A stretch of DNA of 64,000 nucleotides, taken from NCBI GenBank assembly GCA_003223025.1, contig QHXR01000004.1, positions 112,504 to 176,503 of the forward strand. The letters run 5' to 3'. The notes beneath the pieces are model-generated. The model was not told where the DNA came from. It saw nothing but the letters and a program-made list of their open reading frames with translations, and searched no databases. Positions 42,201 through 50,714 of the stretch are shown here, one piece after another. The stretch is from Acidobacteriota bacterium (lineage in GTDB: Bacteria; Acidobacteriota; Blastocatellia; Pyrinomonadales; Pyrinomonadaceae). A program made the translations under genes and the position numbers. How positions within the stretch are numbered: the stretch's first letter is position 1; each line of letters begins with the position of its first letter.

Positions 42201-43934
42201 ACTGACGGTGGCGGTTCTTGGACCGACGTTTGCCCGAGTTGTGCAAGTATCTGTCCGGGCGCAGGATGCCCGTTCGTCAGCGGCGGCTACACTCAGCTCA
42301 TCAGCACCGGATTCTCGAGTCCGATCGGTGGTCGAAGAGCGTGGTCCGGAGCACAGGCGGCATACCTCGATACCGTAGTTAATTTGCCCGCAGCTCTGAA
42401 CGGTCAGACGATCGGTCTGCGGTGGAGAATGGTGTCAGACGTTTCGGTTGCGTCTACTGGTATCAACATCGATGACATCGTGTTGACCGGCGGACAGTTC
42501 CTCGACTCGTTCACTTGTAACGTTGGACCGACGGCCGTTAGGTCGCGTGCAGACTTTGACGGCGATGGCAAGACCGATCTCTCGGTGTTCCGTCCGTCCG
42601 AAGGCAACTGGTACCTGAATCGATCAATGGCCGGATTCGGCGTTGTCAATTGGGGCCTTGCTACGGATGCTCTGGTACCCGGCGACTACGATGGTGACGG
42701 CAAAGCCGACACCGCAGTATTCCGTCCGGATGCCAACCCGGCAAATCCCGACTATTTGGTTTTGAATAGCAACGGATTTGTTTACAACGGCGTATCGTGG
42801 GGCGTCCCCGGAGACGTCGCGGTTAACGGAAACTACGATGGCGATACCAAGACGGATTTCGCGGTATTCAGACCGTCGAACAACACGTGGTATGTCCTTA
42901 ATGCAGGTGGAGCGGCCGTTACGCCGTTTGGTGCAACTGGTGACATTCCGCTCGCGATCGACAACAACGGCGATGGCAAGACGAACTATGCCACCTACCG
43001 TCCGTCGAACACCACGTTCTACATTGCTAGAGCAACCGGAACGCCGGCAACGAACTTCGATGCCTTCCCGTTCGGAACTGCTGGTGATGTGATCGCTCCG
43101 GCCGATTACGATGGCGACAACAAGGAAGATGTGGCGGTGTTCCGTCCGTCGAACGGTACCTGGTATATCCAGCGTAGCTCGAATGGAACGACAGCTGCTA
43201 TTCCGTTCGGCTCGATGGGTGATGTCCCGGTTCCCGGAGACTACGACGGCGACGGCACGGATGATGTTGCTGTTTATCGTGGCGGTACTTGGTATGTAAA
43301 CCGATCGACGTCCGGTCTTCTGGTCGTGCCGTTCGGTTTGGCTGCCGATGTTCCGATCCCGGTGAAATATCTGCCGGGTGCGCCGAGCGGTGGCGGTGGT
43401 GGTGCAACCACTGTCAGCTATTCAGGTGCGGCAGTTCCTATTCCGGATAATCTGCCGGCTGGAGTTAATGTCAACCTTCTGGTTGCTGGTGCTGGAACGA
43501 TCGCGGACTTGAATTTCAGTCTGGACGGAACAGCGGGCAGCCCGGACCCGGCACCGACAACTACAGGCGTCTCTCATTCGTGGGTCGGTGACTTGATCAT
43601 CAAGCTCACGTCACCCATGGGAACGACTGTAACTGTCTTTGACCGGCCCGGCGGTACTGGTACCGCACTCGGTTGCAGCAACAACAACTTGTTTAATGTG
43701 GTCCTGAATGACGATGGCGGCCTGCCGTCCATCGAAAATACGGGTAACCCGACAAGTACCACCTGTAACACTGCTCTGGCCTTCCCGACTGGCAGTTTCT
43801 CGCCAAACAATGCGCTGAGCGCGTTTGACGGACAAAATGCCGACGGAACCTGGGTGATCAATTTCTCCGACAATGCCGCCGTTGACACAGGAAACGTTCG
43901 TGCATTCTCGCTGAGATTTAACTCGGGTAACTAG
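39249..43934 (+). CDS. Secreted M36 fungalysin-type metalloprotease 2 with six repeats and a P domain
   Basis: 1,561 aa. It parallels protease 1 from the signal/anchor through propeptide, catalytic domain (HEVTHG, H543/E544/H547; GEGWGDWYAEA with E569) and the DxDGDGxxD repeats, again six, although the fourth is degenerate (DNNGDGKTN). Unlike its paralog it carries an extra C-terminal domain of about 180 residues (from TVSYSGAAVPIPDNLPAGVN to FSLRFNSGN), which has the features of a proprotein-convertase P domain (SWVGDLIIKLTSPMGTTVTV, DGTWVINFSDNA). P domains stabilise and help secrete extracellular proteases. The tandem pair probably arose by duplication with later gain or loss of the P domain. 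Confidence 0.9.
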   Translation: MQNSSLSGTRRGLLLTLFVLGVVTALILVPSQFRSEAGAKKGQGLLQRTVSQEDGIPKMWDIREDGKSDTDSFARFRQSVGRDASAVADVRDGFVRGEAELKARLPHAKVEYNNDIRIPEVITPNVASSRIEFLSPPSGEKRSEILRSFVKEYSSLIGVNSSQADSLKVAADYTNPDGNMSYAHLEQRINDVKVFRGEVKAGFTQDGRIVRVINNLAPGLNYESLSKDFGNPVDAVRVAAQHVKQDLRPSDVARNDAESKDDFVVFGTGDSATTAEKMYFPMEPGVAVPSWRVLIYKQVAAYYVIVDAASGVVLWHKNIVDDQTQSATYDVYANPSATFNLADNPAPLSPYISAPVNDPTVGAQGALITRSSVTRIGNEAPYTFNNNGWITDGANITDGNANEAGLDLTAPDGVDAPETGVPNRVFNSGWNPPPGNPAPGDAPTVPAARRGAVIQMFYAMNLYHDELYRYGFTEQARNFQASNFGRGGAENDRVRSEGQDSSGTDNANFLTPADGGRGRMQMYVWTGPTPDRDGTGDAEVIFHEVTHGTSNRLHGDGSGLGNQGSMMGEGWGDWYAEALLSQASDGVAGIHTTGGYATQLIAAGFQANYYYGIRRFPRAPLTTVGGPNRPACNNLPCPHNPLSFRHINTGCDTEIGTTATANISAFPRGPIGTTGSCSQVHNAGEVWSSALWEVRSIMVTRLGWAAGNPRIMQLVLDGMKLAPINPTMIQERDAIIAAAAALPAVPEASADVADIREGFRRRGMGFSASVQAPGAVTEAFDFANVAIVNPFSVSDSSGDNDGYPEPGENVLLSVTIGNSTGASVGGVMVNVNGGTNVNYGTITDGQTVKMNIPYTVPAGALCGSLHTVTINVTSNAGAQAPVMKSFRLGVPTFGASSQNFDGVTAPALPGGFENVLLSGTGINWTTSATGPSSAPNSAFANDPATLNDAALTTVAKITSATASIAFKNKFTTESTFDGAVLEYSTDGGGSWTDVCPSCASICPGAGCPFVSGGYTQLISTGFSSPIGGRRAWSGAQAAYLDTVVNLPAALNGQTIGLRWRMVSDVSVASTGINIDDIVLTGGQFLDSFTCNVGPTAVRSRADFDGDGKTDLSVFRPSEGNWYLNRSMAGFGVVNWGLATDALVPGDYDGDGKADTAVFRPDANPANPDYLVLNSNGFVYNGVSWGVPGDVAVNGNYDGDTKTDFAVFRPSNNTWYVLNAGGAAVTPFGATGDIPLAIDNNGDGKTNYATYRPSNTTFYIARATGTPATNFDAFPFGTAGDVIAPADYDGDNKEDVAVFRPSNGTWYIQRSSNGTTAAIPFGSMGDVPVPGDYDGDGTDDVAVYRGGTWYVNRSTSGLLVVPFGLAADVPIPVKYLPGAPSGGGGGATTVSYSGAAVPIPDNLPAGVNVNLLVAGAGTIADLNFSLDGTAGSPDPAPTTTGVSHSWVGDLIIKLTSPMGTTVTVFDRPGGTGTALGCSNNNLFNVVLNDDGGLPSIENTGNPTSTTCNTALAFPTGSFSPNNALSAFDGQNADGTWVINFSDNAAVDTGNVRAFSLRFNSGN

Positions 43935-43947
43935 GAAAGACCCTCGC

Positions 43948-43976
43948 GGAACGAACAGACTTGTTCTGTTCGTTCC
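43948..43976 (+). other. Perfect hairpin after M36 protease 2
   Basis: GGAACGAACAGA / TCTGTTCGTTCC with a five-base loop, 13 bp after the stop codon, just ahead of a classical terminator. Together they form a double 3' hairpin. Confidence 0.7.
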
Positions 43977-43987
43977 CATGAATTTGA

Positions 43988-44016
43988 AGGGGCCGCTCGA
44001 AAGAGCGGCCTTTTCT
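43988..44016 (+). terminator. Intrinsic terminator with GAAA tetraloop
   Basis: GGCCGCTC-GAAA-GAGCGGCC followed by TTTT. The GNRA tetraloop makes it very stable. Confidence 0.9.
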
Positions 44017-44118
44017 ATTGGATTTTATTTCGACAGACAGGGTTTTTGTTGGACTTTCACTACCGACTTATCGTCAAATTGATAACACAAGAATCTCGTT
44101 CACGGAGTCTTTTCACTT

Positions 44119-45561
44119 ATGACAAGAAGTACACGGCGGATCAGGATCGTCAAAGTCCTGGTAATATCGGTGCTGGCGACGGTTGCGATACTCGGTTTGA
44201 TGAAAGCTACGCCTTACGGAGTTAAGGTATCGGCCTCGGCCAGCGGTCCGACGCCTTCGCACACCAATGCTCCCGGCGAATCAAATTGCACCGAATGTCA
44301 TGCCGACTTCGCCGTAAACAGCGGGACCGGAAACGTGATGATTTCCGGAGTGCCGGCGAACTATCTTCCCAACCAGCAGATCTCGGTGACGGTCCGTACA
44401 AATCAGGCGGACGCCGTCGTATTCGGTTTTCAATTGACGGCGGTCGACTCGCGGGGCAACAAGGTCGGCACATACACGATACCAACGCAGAATCCCGTCA
44501 GGATGCAGCTCGTCGACGGTCTGGTTAACAACATCCAGCGCCAGTACATCGAGCATACGGTCGATGGCATCATCCCGAGTCAGTTTGGCTTCAACACCTG
44601 GACATTTACATGGACTGCACCGAGCACACGTGTTGGAAAGGTCGGGTTTTACGCTGCCGGCAATGCTGCCAACAGCGACGGCGGAACGAGCGGCGATTAC
44701 ATCTATACAAAATCTGCGGCGACGTTGTCAGGCAGTGCGATCTCCAGCTTTGATGCCGACGGAAGTAGTGACATCGCCGTTTACCGCCCATCGAGCGGAG
44801 TATGGTACTCGCTCAATTCGTCCGATGGCGGATTCCAGGCGGTCCAGTTCGGGATCGCAGAAGACAAAGTCGTCGCCGGCGATTATGACGGCGATGGAAA
44901 AACCGATCGCGCGGTCTGGCGCCCGTCGAGCGGAGTTTGGTTCATTCAAAAAAGCAGCGGCGGTGTTTCGATCGCCCAGTTCGGAGCGACCGGCGATGTT
45001 CCCGTTCCCGGCGACTACGACGGCGATCTGAAGACCGATCTCGCAGTCTGGCGTCCGTCAACCGGCGTCTGGTACGTCGCCCGAAGCTCGAACGGATCGT
45101 ACGACATTCGCCAGTTCGGCGTCTCGACCGATAAAGCGATGCAGGCTGATTTCGATGGCGACGCCAAGACCGACCTCGCCGTGTACCGGCCGTCGACCGG
45201 CGTCTGGTATGTCTGGCGAAGTTCAGATGGCGGATTCACGATTCAGGGATTCGGACTCGACGGTGATCTCCCGGTCGCAGGCGATTACGACGGCGACGGA
45301 AAGGCTGATCTTGCCGTATTCCGTCCGTCCAGCAGCGTATGGTATGCGAACCGCTCTACGCTTGGATTCTCGGCTATTCAGTTCGGGATCTCGACCGACA
45401 AACCCACGCCGGCAGATTTCGACGGGGACGGTAAAATAGATATCGCAGTATTTCGCAATGGCGTCTGGTATATCCTCCGCAGCACGGACGGCGGTGCGAC
45501 GATCGCATCGTTCGGTCTCGCCGGCGATGTCCCGATACCGACCGGCTACATCTCGCAGTAA
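44119..45561 (+). CDS. Choice-of-anchor-V-like secreted protein with CxxCH and six FG-GAP-like repeats
   Basis: 480 aa. An N-terminal membrane segment (about 10-27) is followed by GPTPSHTNAPGESNCTECHA. The PSHTxAPGE and CTxCH elements are typical of the choice-of-anchor V domain. The CxxCH (CTECH) is also a c-type heme attachment motif, so heme binding is possible. A beta-sandwich of about 150 residues (VMISGVPANYLPNQQISVTV) follows, then six Asp-rich repeats (DYDGDGKTDRAVWRPSSGVW and others) and the end PIPTGYISQ, like the closing residues of the protease and pectinesterase repeats. It is probably exposed on the cell surface. Function unknown. Confidence 0.78.
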   Translation: MTRSTRRIRIVKVLVISVLATVAILGLMKATPYGVKVSASASGPTPSHTNAPGESNCTECHADFAVNSGTGNVMISGVPANYLPNQQISVTVRTNQADAVVFGFQLTAVDSRGNKVGTYTIPTQNPVRMQLVDGLVNNIQRQYIEHTVDGIIPSQFGFNTWTFTWTAPSTRVGKVGFYAAGNAANSDGGTSGDYIYTKSAATLSGSAISSFDADGSSDIAVYRPSSGVWYSLNSSDGGFQAVQFGIAEDKVVAGDYDGDGKTDRAVWRPSSGVWFIQKSSGGVSIAQFGATGDVPVPGDYDGDLKTDLAVWRPSTGVWYVARSSNGSYDIRQFGVSTDKAMQADFDGDAKTDLAVYRPSTGVWYVWRSSDGGFTIQGFGLDGDLPVAGDYDGDGKADLAVFRPSSSVWYANRSTLGFSAIQFGISTDKPTPADFDGDGKIDIAVFRNGVWYILRSTDGGATIASFGLAGDVPIPTGYISQ

Positions 45562-45579
45562 GACAACAACCCGATCATA

Positions 45580-45621
45580 TAAAAAACCCGTCAGAGAATT
45601 TTTTAGATTCTCTGACGGGTT
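45580..45621 (-). terminator. Terminator shared by the anchor-V gene and the pil operon
   Basis: Perfect 15 bp stem AACCCGTCAGAGAAT / ATTCTCTGACGGGTT. Six Ts on the minus-strand side make it best suited to end pilMNOPQ. Confidence 0.85.
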
Positions 45622-45664
45622 ACCTGTAAAGGAGAAACACTTGCCGTTTCCGCTCTGAAGCGGA

Positions 45665-47371
45665 CTACGGTTGTTTTTGCGGGCCGTTAGTCACCGGTCC
45701 GGGAAGATTGACCGATTGCGGCTGCGGCTGAAGCGGAAGTGACGAACCCGGGCGGATCGAATTGTCGACACCTTCAGTGTCCCCCTCGGAGTTCGACGTC
45801 GGGTTGCCCATCGGAACAGGCTGGATGATCGTTGCCGACGGTCTGACACCTGACGAACCAGGAGCCTGTGCAAAATCCGGACGGCTGATGCGCGGGGTGA
45901 TGAAGAAGAGGATCTCGTTCGTATTGCGTTCCACCTTCTTTCGCTTGAAGAGATTTCCGAGAAGCGGAACTTTCGAGAGACCCGGTGTACGGTTCTGGCC
46001 TTCACGTTCGTCGTCGAACAGCACGCCGCCGACGACTGTCGTTCCGCCATCCGGAACCGTGACCTGCGTCTCCATGAGCTGCGTATTGATCACCGGATTG
46101 GCTCCGGCGACAACCGAAGCTGCGGAAGCGTTCTCGGCGATAACGTCAAGGACAACCGTTCCGACATCGGTGATCTGCGGTGTGATCTCGAGCTTCAGCG
46201 GCACGTCAACATAAGTTGTCGTGATGACCGGATCGCCGCCCGCCGAACCCTGCTGGATCGTCGAGATCGGAATCTGAGTCTTGCTCTCGATCTTTGCTTT
46301 GCGATTGTTGAGCGTGGTCACACGCGGAGTCGCGATGACTTTGGCCTGTCCCTTCTCTTCACCGGCACTGATCAGCATGTTGATCGTAGCGGTTCCGAAA
46401 AGTCCCGTCGTGAGACCGATGACGGTGTTGGGAATGCTCGAGAAAAGACTGTTGTTCGGACCTTGGGTCGGAAAATTGTCCGGAACGTTCATTCCCGGAG
46501 GGGGCACGTTACCCGGCAGCGTTCCGCCGCCCGCGGCACTGCTTCGCGGTCCGACTACCAGACCGGAGAGCTGCACGCCGATGTCACGGCTGAACGTACG
46601 AGTCGCAACTACGATGCGCGATTCGATCTCGACCTGCGGCTCCGGCTGATCGAGGATAGCGACCAACTGACGGATCGCGTCAATATTCTGTCTTACGTCT
46701 GTGATGATGAGCGAATTGCTTCGTCCTTCGACCTCGATCGAACCGCGTCGCGATAGACGACGCTTGATGATCGGAAGAAGGCCGCCGCCGGACGAGCTCG
46801 ATGAACCGCCGCTGCTGCTCCCACCACCACTGTCACCGGACGAGCTGCCGACCGTAGTGGTTCCGGAAGTTCCGGTCCCACGGCTGATCGTGCCGGCTGC
46901 GCGGGCGTAATTCAATCTAATAAATTCTGTATAGAGCGGCGAGCCGTCGAGCTGATTATCCATCTGCGCTCGATAAAGCTCACCTTCTGTCGCAAGAGCT
47001 TTCGCATCCGCGACGCGGAGGATCGTGCCGTTCACCTGGACGCCGAGCTCCTGCGAACGGAGGATCGAGTCGAGGGCGATGTTCCAAGGAACTTCGCTCA
47101 CATTCACCGTTACGGGCGTCGGCCGGACCGATTTGTCGATCACGAAGTTGATCCCGTACTGCTCGGTGATGTAATTCAGAATGTCGCGGATGTCCGCATT
47201 AACGACATTCAAGTTGATGGGCTCTCCGCGGAAGCCGGGATCGCCGTACATTGAGCCCTGGCGCTGCGGCTCGACTTTCTGGGCGGCCGCTGAAATTACC
47301 AGCAGACCGGTGATTAGCGTAGCGATCAGTATTTTCTGGGCATGACCGCTAATGAGTTGAAGAGAATTCAT
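45665..47371 (-). CDS. pilQ: Type IVa pilus secretin PilQ
   Basis: 568 aa outer-membrane secretin through which the pilus exits. Signal peptide (about 1-30), then an STN/N0-like domain (INLNVVNADIRDILNYITEQ, about 52-71), an N1/secretin_N segment interrupted by a Ser/Gly-rich linker (about 163-197), and the secretin core with VEIESRIVVATRTFSRDIGV, VPDGGTTVVGGVLFDDE and KVPLLGNLFKRKK. No AMIN domains are seen, so it is shorter than many PilQ proteins. The C-terminal 65 residues are Pro/Gln/Ser-rich. GGAGG precedes the ATG. Last gene of the pilMNOPQ set. Confidence 0.93.
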   Translation of the reverse strand: MNSLQLISGHAQKILIATLITGLLVISAAAQKVEPQRQGSMYGDPGFRGEPINLNVVNADIRDILNYITEQYGINFVIDKSVRPTPVTVNVSEVPWNIALDSILRSQELGVQVNGTILRVADAKALATEGELYRAQMDNQLDGSPLYTEFIRLNYARAAGTISRGTGTSGTTTVGSSSGDSGGGSSSGGSSSSSGGGLLPIIKRRLSRRGSIEVEGRSNSLIITDVRQNIDAIRQLVAILDQPEPQVEIESRIVVATRTFSRDIGVQLSGLVVGPRSSAAGGGTLPGNVPPPGMNVPDNFPTQGPNNSLFSSIPNTVIGLTTGLFGTATINMLISAGEEKGQAKVIATPRVTTLNNRKAKIESKTQIPISTIQQGSAGGDPVITTTYVDVPLKLEITPQITDVGTVVLDVIAENASAASVVAGANPVINTQLMETQVTVPDGGTTVVGGVLFDDEREGQNRTPGLSKVPLLGNLFKRKKVERNTNEILFFITPRISRPDFAQAPGSSGVRPSATIIQPVPMGNPTSNSEGDTEGVDNSIRPGSSLPLQPQPQSVNLPGPVTNGPQKQP

Positions 47372-47471
47372 GTTTCCTCCGTTACAGATTGGGGTTCATT
47401 CTTCGGATAAAGAGATGAACTTTCTAGGGTGTGTCGAAAGTAGAGAGTATTCGGGTAGGTCAGTGGCAGGA

Positions 47472-48221
47472 TTACTTGTTTTTTGCGAGCCTGACCGATT
47501 TCTTGGAGTCTTTCTTGGACTTATCCTTTTCCGAATCGCCGGGTTTCTGACGATTCATTTCTTCGAGCGGCGAGACCACGACCGTCGGCTTGGCTCCAAC
47601 TTGCGCTTCGCTCGACTGCGGAGCCGGTCGAGTGTTCGACTCGGTCGCGGCTCGGACGTCGTTCTCGACCGGAGCGGTACCCTGGATCTCCTCGCGATCC
47701 GAGTATTTTCTTAACGGCTTATTCTCGACCGACGAGATGAATTTGCCGTTGCTCATCTTAACGACGCGGCGGAACACCAGCCGGTTTTCTTCGACCGCGA
47801 CCAACTGTCCGTCAAAGAACTTTTCGCCGGGATAGATGGTGTATGAGAGCTTGAGCGGAGTCGCCTCGACCATCGCGGCATAACCGCGCGGCGTTCGGAA
47901 TATTCCCGTCACGGCCATCTCGTTGAGCGTAAGCACCGACGTTACTTTCGGGACCGGAGTTCCGCTAGCTGCGGCGGTCTCGCGGAGGCGCTTGTAGTAG
48001 TCGATACGCTGGTCGATCGCCGGTGCACCGAGATCTGCGGGCGGTCCTTTCTTAGTTCCGTTCGTATTCACGGCGCCGGCTTCGGGTTTCTTCGCCCAAC
48101 CCGGCTTTGAAAACGGATCACGCTGTGCAGTGAGCTCGGTAAGGCTTCCGCTGATGAGGACGAATCCGACCAGGGCAAGGCTCAGGCCCAGGAAGCGTAC
48201 AATCTTTTCTTTGTTAGTCAT
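47472..48221 (-). CDS. pilP: Type IVa pilus assembly protein PilP-like
   Basis: 249 aa. PilP links the PilN-PilO inner-membrane complex to the PilQ secretin. Assignment rests on position in the operon and on the beta domain VLTLNEMAVTGIFRTPRGYA followed by YTIYPGEKFFDGQLVAVEEN, which matches PilP's homology region. The N-terminal hydrophobic segment (about 9-32) lacks a lipobox Cys, although classical PilP is a lipoprotein, so here it may stay anchored by this helix or be cleaved. The C-terminal 50 residues are charged and Lys-rich, longer than usual. Confidence 0.85.
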   Translation of the reverse strand: MTNKEKIVRFLGLSLALVGFVLISGSLTELTAQRDPFSKPGWAKKPEAGAVNTNGTKKGPPADLGAPAIDQRIDYYKRLRETAAASGTPVPKVTSVLTLNEMAVTGIFRTPRGYAAMVEATPLKLSYTIYPGEKFFDGQLVAVEENRLVFRRVVKMSNGKFISSVENKPLRKYSDREEIQGTAPVENDVRAATESNTRPAPQSSEAQVGAKPTVVVSPLEEMNRQKPGDSEKDKSKKDSKKSVRLAKNK

Positions 48222-48268
48222 GGCTTTTTTCTCTCGTAACTTGTTCGGTTCTTATAAAGGCACGTGAC

Positions 48269-48904
48269 CTATTTCGCGGCAGGAGGAGCGGCGGCAGGAG
48301 CTGCGCCGGGAGCGCCGGGCTTACCGGGTACCGGCTTATTCATCGCCTCCGGATCGGCATAATATGCCGTCAACAGGAACTGAGCGTGAAGCGTCTTGTC
48401 AGCGGACTGCTTTTCGAGCTGGTTGATCTTGAAGTCCGAGATCGAAACGATGCGCGGAAGCTTCGCCATCTTGTCATAGAAGGCCCTGAGATTTGTGAAG
48501 TTACTATCGACTTCGATCTCGACCGGCTTCGCCATGATAATGTCCTGCTGCGTGTCGTCGCGCGGGCTGAACCGCATCACGACCAACCGCGAATCGCGAG
48601 CATTATCCTGAAGACCCTGAAGGACGTTCGTGATCTCACGTTGCTCGGGGAGCAGAACTTTCAATTCTTCGTACTCGACAGACTTGCTCGCGTACAGAGC
48701 ACGGAACTCGTTGATGCGCTGCGTGGCGACACGTGCGGCTTCGTTCTTTGCCTGGAGGGCGGCGACTTCTTCGTTCTTCACGCGAACCTCTTCACGAGTA
48801 ACGCTGGTCACGAAATACCAAACGCTGCCGTAGACAAGGGATGCGATGCAGACCAGGAGAACAAGCTGGTAGTGCCATTGCAGATTTTTGATTTTCTCTA
48901 GCAT
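48269..48904 (-). CDS. pilO: Type IVa pilus assembly protein PilO
   Basis: 211 aa bitopic protein. One membrane segment (about 11-33, YQLVLLVCIASLVYGSVWYFV) is followed by a coiled-coil (VKNEEVAALQAKNEAARVAT) and a ferredoxin-like periplasmic domain (VLQGLQDNARDSRLVVMRFS). It forms the alignment complex with PilN. The end is Ala/Pro-rich. AAGGA precedes the ATG. Order pilN-pilO-pilP as in other operons. Confidence 0.92.
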   Translation of the reverse strand: MLEKIKNLQWHYQLVLLVCIASLVYGSVWYFVTSVTREEVRVKNEEVAALQAKNEAARVATQRINEFRALYASKSVEYEELKVLLPEQREITNVLQGLQDNARDSRLVVMRFSPRDDTQQDIIMAKPVEIEVDSNFTNLRAFYDKMAKLPRIVSISDFKINQLEKQSADKTLHAQFLLTAYYADPEAMNKPVPGKPGAPGAAPAAAPPAAK

Positions 48905-48942
48905 TGTAGTGTCCTTCTTTTAGTAGCTCGATTTCTTTTTGA

Positions 48943-49656
48943 CTAGTTCTTTGCGACTTGGACCGGTGCGGCAGGGGCTCCGGGTGCGGCGGCGGATGCG
49001 GTCGTCGGAGCTGGTTGGCCTCCGGAACTCGCCTTCGACGGGGTGTAGGCCATCTTGATCGTAAAGTTGACGACCGAGAGTTTCGGCGCTTCTTTACCGC
49101 TGGCGACCTTGACCGCTGTTTGATTTGCGACCTCTTCACGTTTGGTCTCGATGTTCAAATTCGAAAACAGTCCGTTCGAGAATTCGAGGCTGCGACCGAA
49201 CTGCGTAACCTGAGATTCGTCGGGCGAGTTGCCTTTCATCTCGATCGTTTCGCCTTTCTGCTCGATGCTCTGAAGATAGATTCCCGGAACCATCGCTACG
49301 CGTTCGCGGAAAGCTTCGAGCACGGCACTCGGCCCTTTCTGCTCGTCACGAAGTTTCTTGATCGCGAGGATCCGTTTGTCGATCGAGGCGATCTTCTCTT
49401 CGAGTTCCTTCTGTTCCTTGATCACTGCCTCGAGTTCTTTCTCGATCTGCTTCTGTTCTTCGAAGCGACGTTCAGCATCGGCTTTCGCCATTTGGCTGCT
49501 GACTACGTCCCATCCGATCACAGCGGTGCAAAGGAAGCCGACAGCGAGTGCCAGGAGAAGCAGGCGCGACGCCGGGCTTGCGACCTTGCGGTCGACAGCC
49601 ATGACGGTGCTGCCTTGTCGTTCGGTTACTGAATTAAGTAGGTTGATCTTAATCAT
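48943..49656 (-). CDS. pilN: Type IVa pilus assembly protein PilN
   Basis: 237 aa. The N-terminus MIKINLLNSV is the conserved PilN tail that docks into a groove of PilM. A membrane helix (about 30-50) is followed by a long coiled coil (KADAERRFEEQKQIEKELEA) and a ferredoxin-like domain (YLQSIEQKGETIEMKGNS). The Ala/Pro-rich end resembles PilO's. It begins 5 bp after the pilM stop, so the two are translationally close. Confidence 0.93.
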   Translation of the reverse strand: MIKINLLNSVTERQGSTVMAVDRKVASPASRLLLLALAVGFLCTAVIGWDVVSSQMAKADAERRFEEQKQIEKELEAVIKEQKELEEKIASIDKRILAIKKLRDEQKGPSAVLEAFRERVAMVPGIYLQSIEQKGETIEMKGNSPDESQVTQFGRSLEFSNGLFSNLNIETKREEVANQTAVKVASGKEAPKLSVVNFTIKMAYTPSKASSGGQPAPTTASAAAPGAPAAPVQVAKN

Positions 49657-49661
49657 GATTG

Positions 49662-50714
49662 TTAAACTCCCCTCACCGCCAAGCCGACAGCAACTGCCAT
49701 CTCCGGCATAATTTCATTGATGTAGTCCGCATCAAATTTGCGAGAGTCGACTTTGATGTTGCGGAAAGGATTGAGAACTTCTACGGGCAATTCGAGACGA
49801 CGTGACAGCTCCTGGGCCAGGCCGGTGAGCTTCGATCCGCCGCCCGAGATGAGGATCTTCTGGACGACAGTGTGATTGTCTTCGGTCGTCGCTCGATAAA
49901 AATCGAATGTCTTCTGGATCTCCATCGCGACGATCTCGGTGACGTTGTTCATTAAAGGCTCGATCGATTTTTCTTCGACGCCTTCGACGGCGTGGCTCAC
50001 ACCACGCTTGACGGCTTCGGCCTGCTGAAAACTCAACCCGAGACTTCTCTGAAGAACGTCGGTGAACTGACTGCCGCCGACCGTGATGTCTCGCGTAAAG
50101 AGCGATCGGGTTCCCTTGACGATGTTTACGTTCATCGTCGAGGCGCCGATATTCAAAAGCGTGACGACATCCGAATCGACCGGCTGGTAATTAACTTCGT
50201 AACAGTTCTGGAGAGCGAACGTGTCGACGTCAATTGCGACCGGTTGCTTTCCGGCGAGCTGGATCGCCTGACGGATGCTGTCGATGCGTTCGCGCTTGCA
50301 AGCGGCGATCAGCACCTGTGTGGAGTCTGCAGTATTCTCAGTGATCTGATAATCGAGGCTGACGTCGGAAAGGTCGTAAGGAATATGTTCTTCGGCATGC
50401 CAGTCGATCGACTCTTCAAGTTCCTCTTTGCTCATCGGCGGCAGAACGATGTTCTTGATGATGACCGAGTGACCGCTTACGCCGGTCACGACTTGATCGG
50501 CACTCACCTGATGGTTGGTGCACACGTTCTGAATACAGTCGGAGACAACGTTGAGCTCCATGATCTGGCCGTCGATGATCGAATCGTCCGGAAGGTTTTC
50601 GAATCCAAGGCTCACAAGGTTAAGGTTGTTCGCTTTGCCATCGAGCTCGACCATTTTTATCGAACTGGATCCGATGTCCAGACCGGCAACGCTTTGCTTT
50701 TTACCGAACAGCAT
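49662..50714 (-). CDS. pilM: Type IVa pilus actin-like ATPase PilM
   Basis: 350 aa cytoplasmic actin-fold protein that binds the PilN tail. The ATP-binding phosphate-1 motif GLDIGSSSIKMVEL is at about 9-22, with LLNIGASTMNVNIV (phosphate 2) and KILISGGGSKLTGLAQELSR (adenosine motif) further on. AAGGAG lies nine bases upstream of the ATG. First gene of pilMNOPQ, about 300 bp downstream of a candidate promoter. Confidence 0.95.
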   Translation of the reverse strand: MLFGKKQSVAGLDIGSSSIKMVELDGKANNLNLVSLGFENLPDDSIIDGQIMELNVVSDCIQNVCTNHQVSADQVVTGVSGHSVIIKNIVLPPMSKEELEESIDWHAEEHIPYDLSDVSLDYQITENTADSTQVLIAACKRERIDSIRQAIQLAGKQPVAIDVDTFALQNCYEVNYQPVDSDVVTLLNIGASTMNVNIVKGTRSLFTRDITVGGSQFTDVLQRSLGLSFQQAEAVKRGVSHAVEGVEEKSIEPLMNNVTEIVAMEIQKTFDFYRATTEDNHTVVQKILISGGGSKLTGLAQELSRRLELPVEVLNPFRNIKVDSRKFDADYINEIMPEMAVAVGLAVRGV

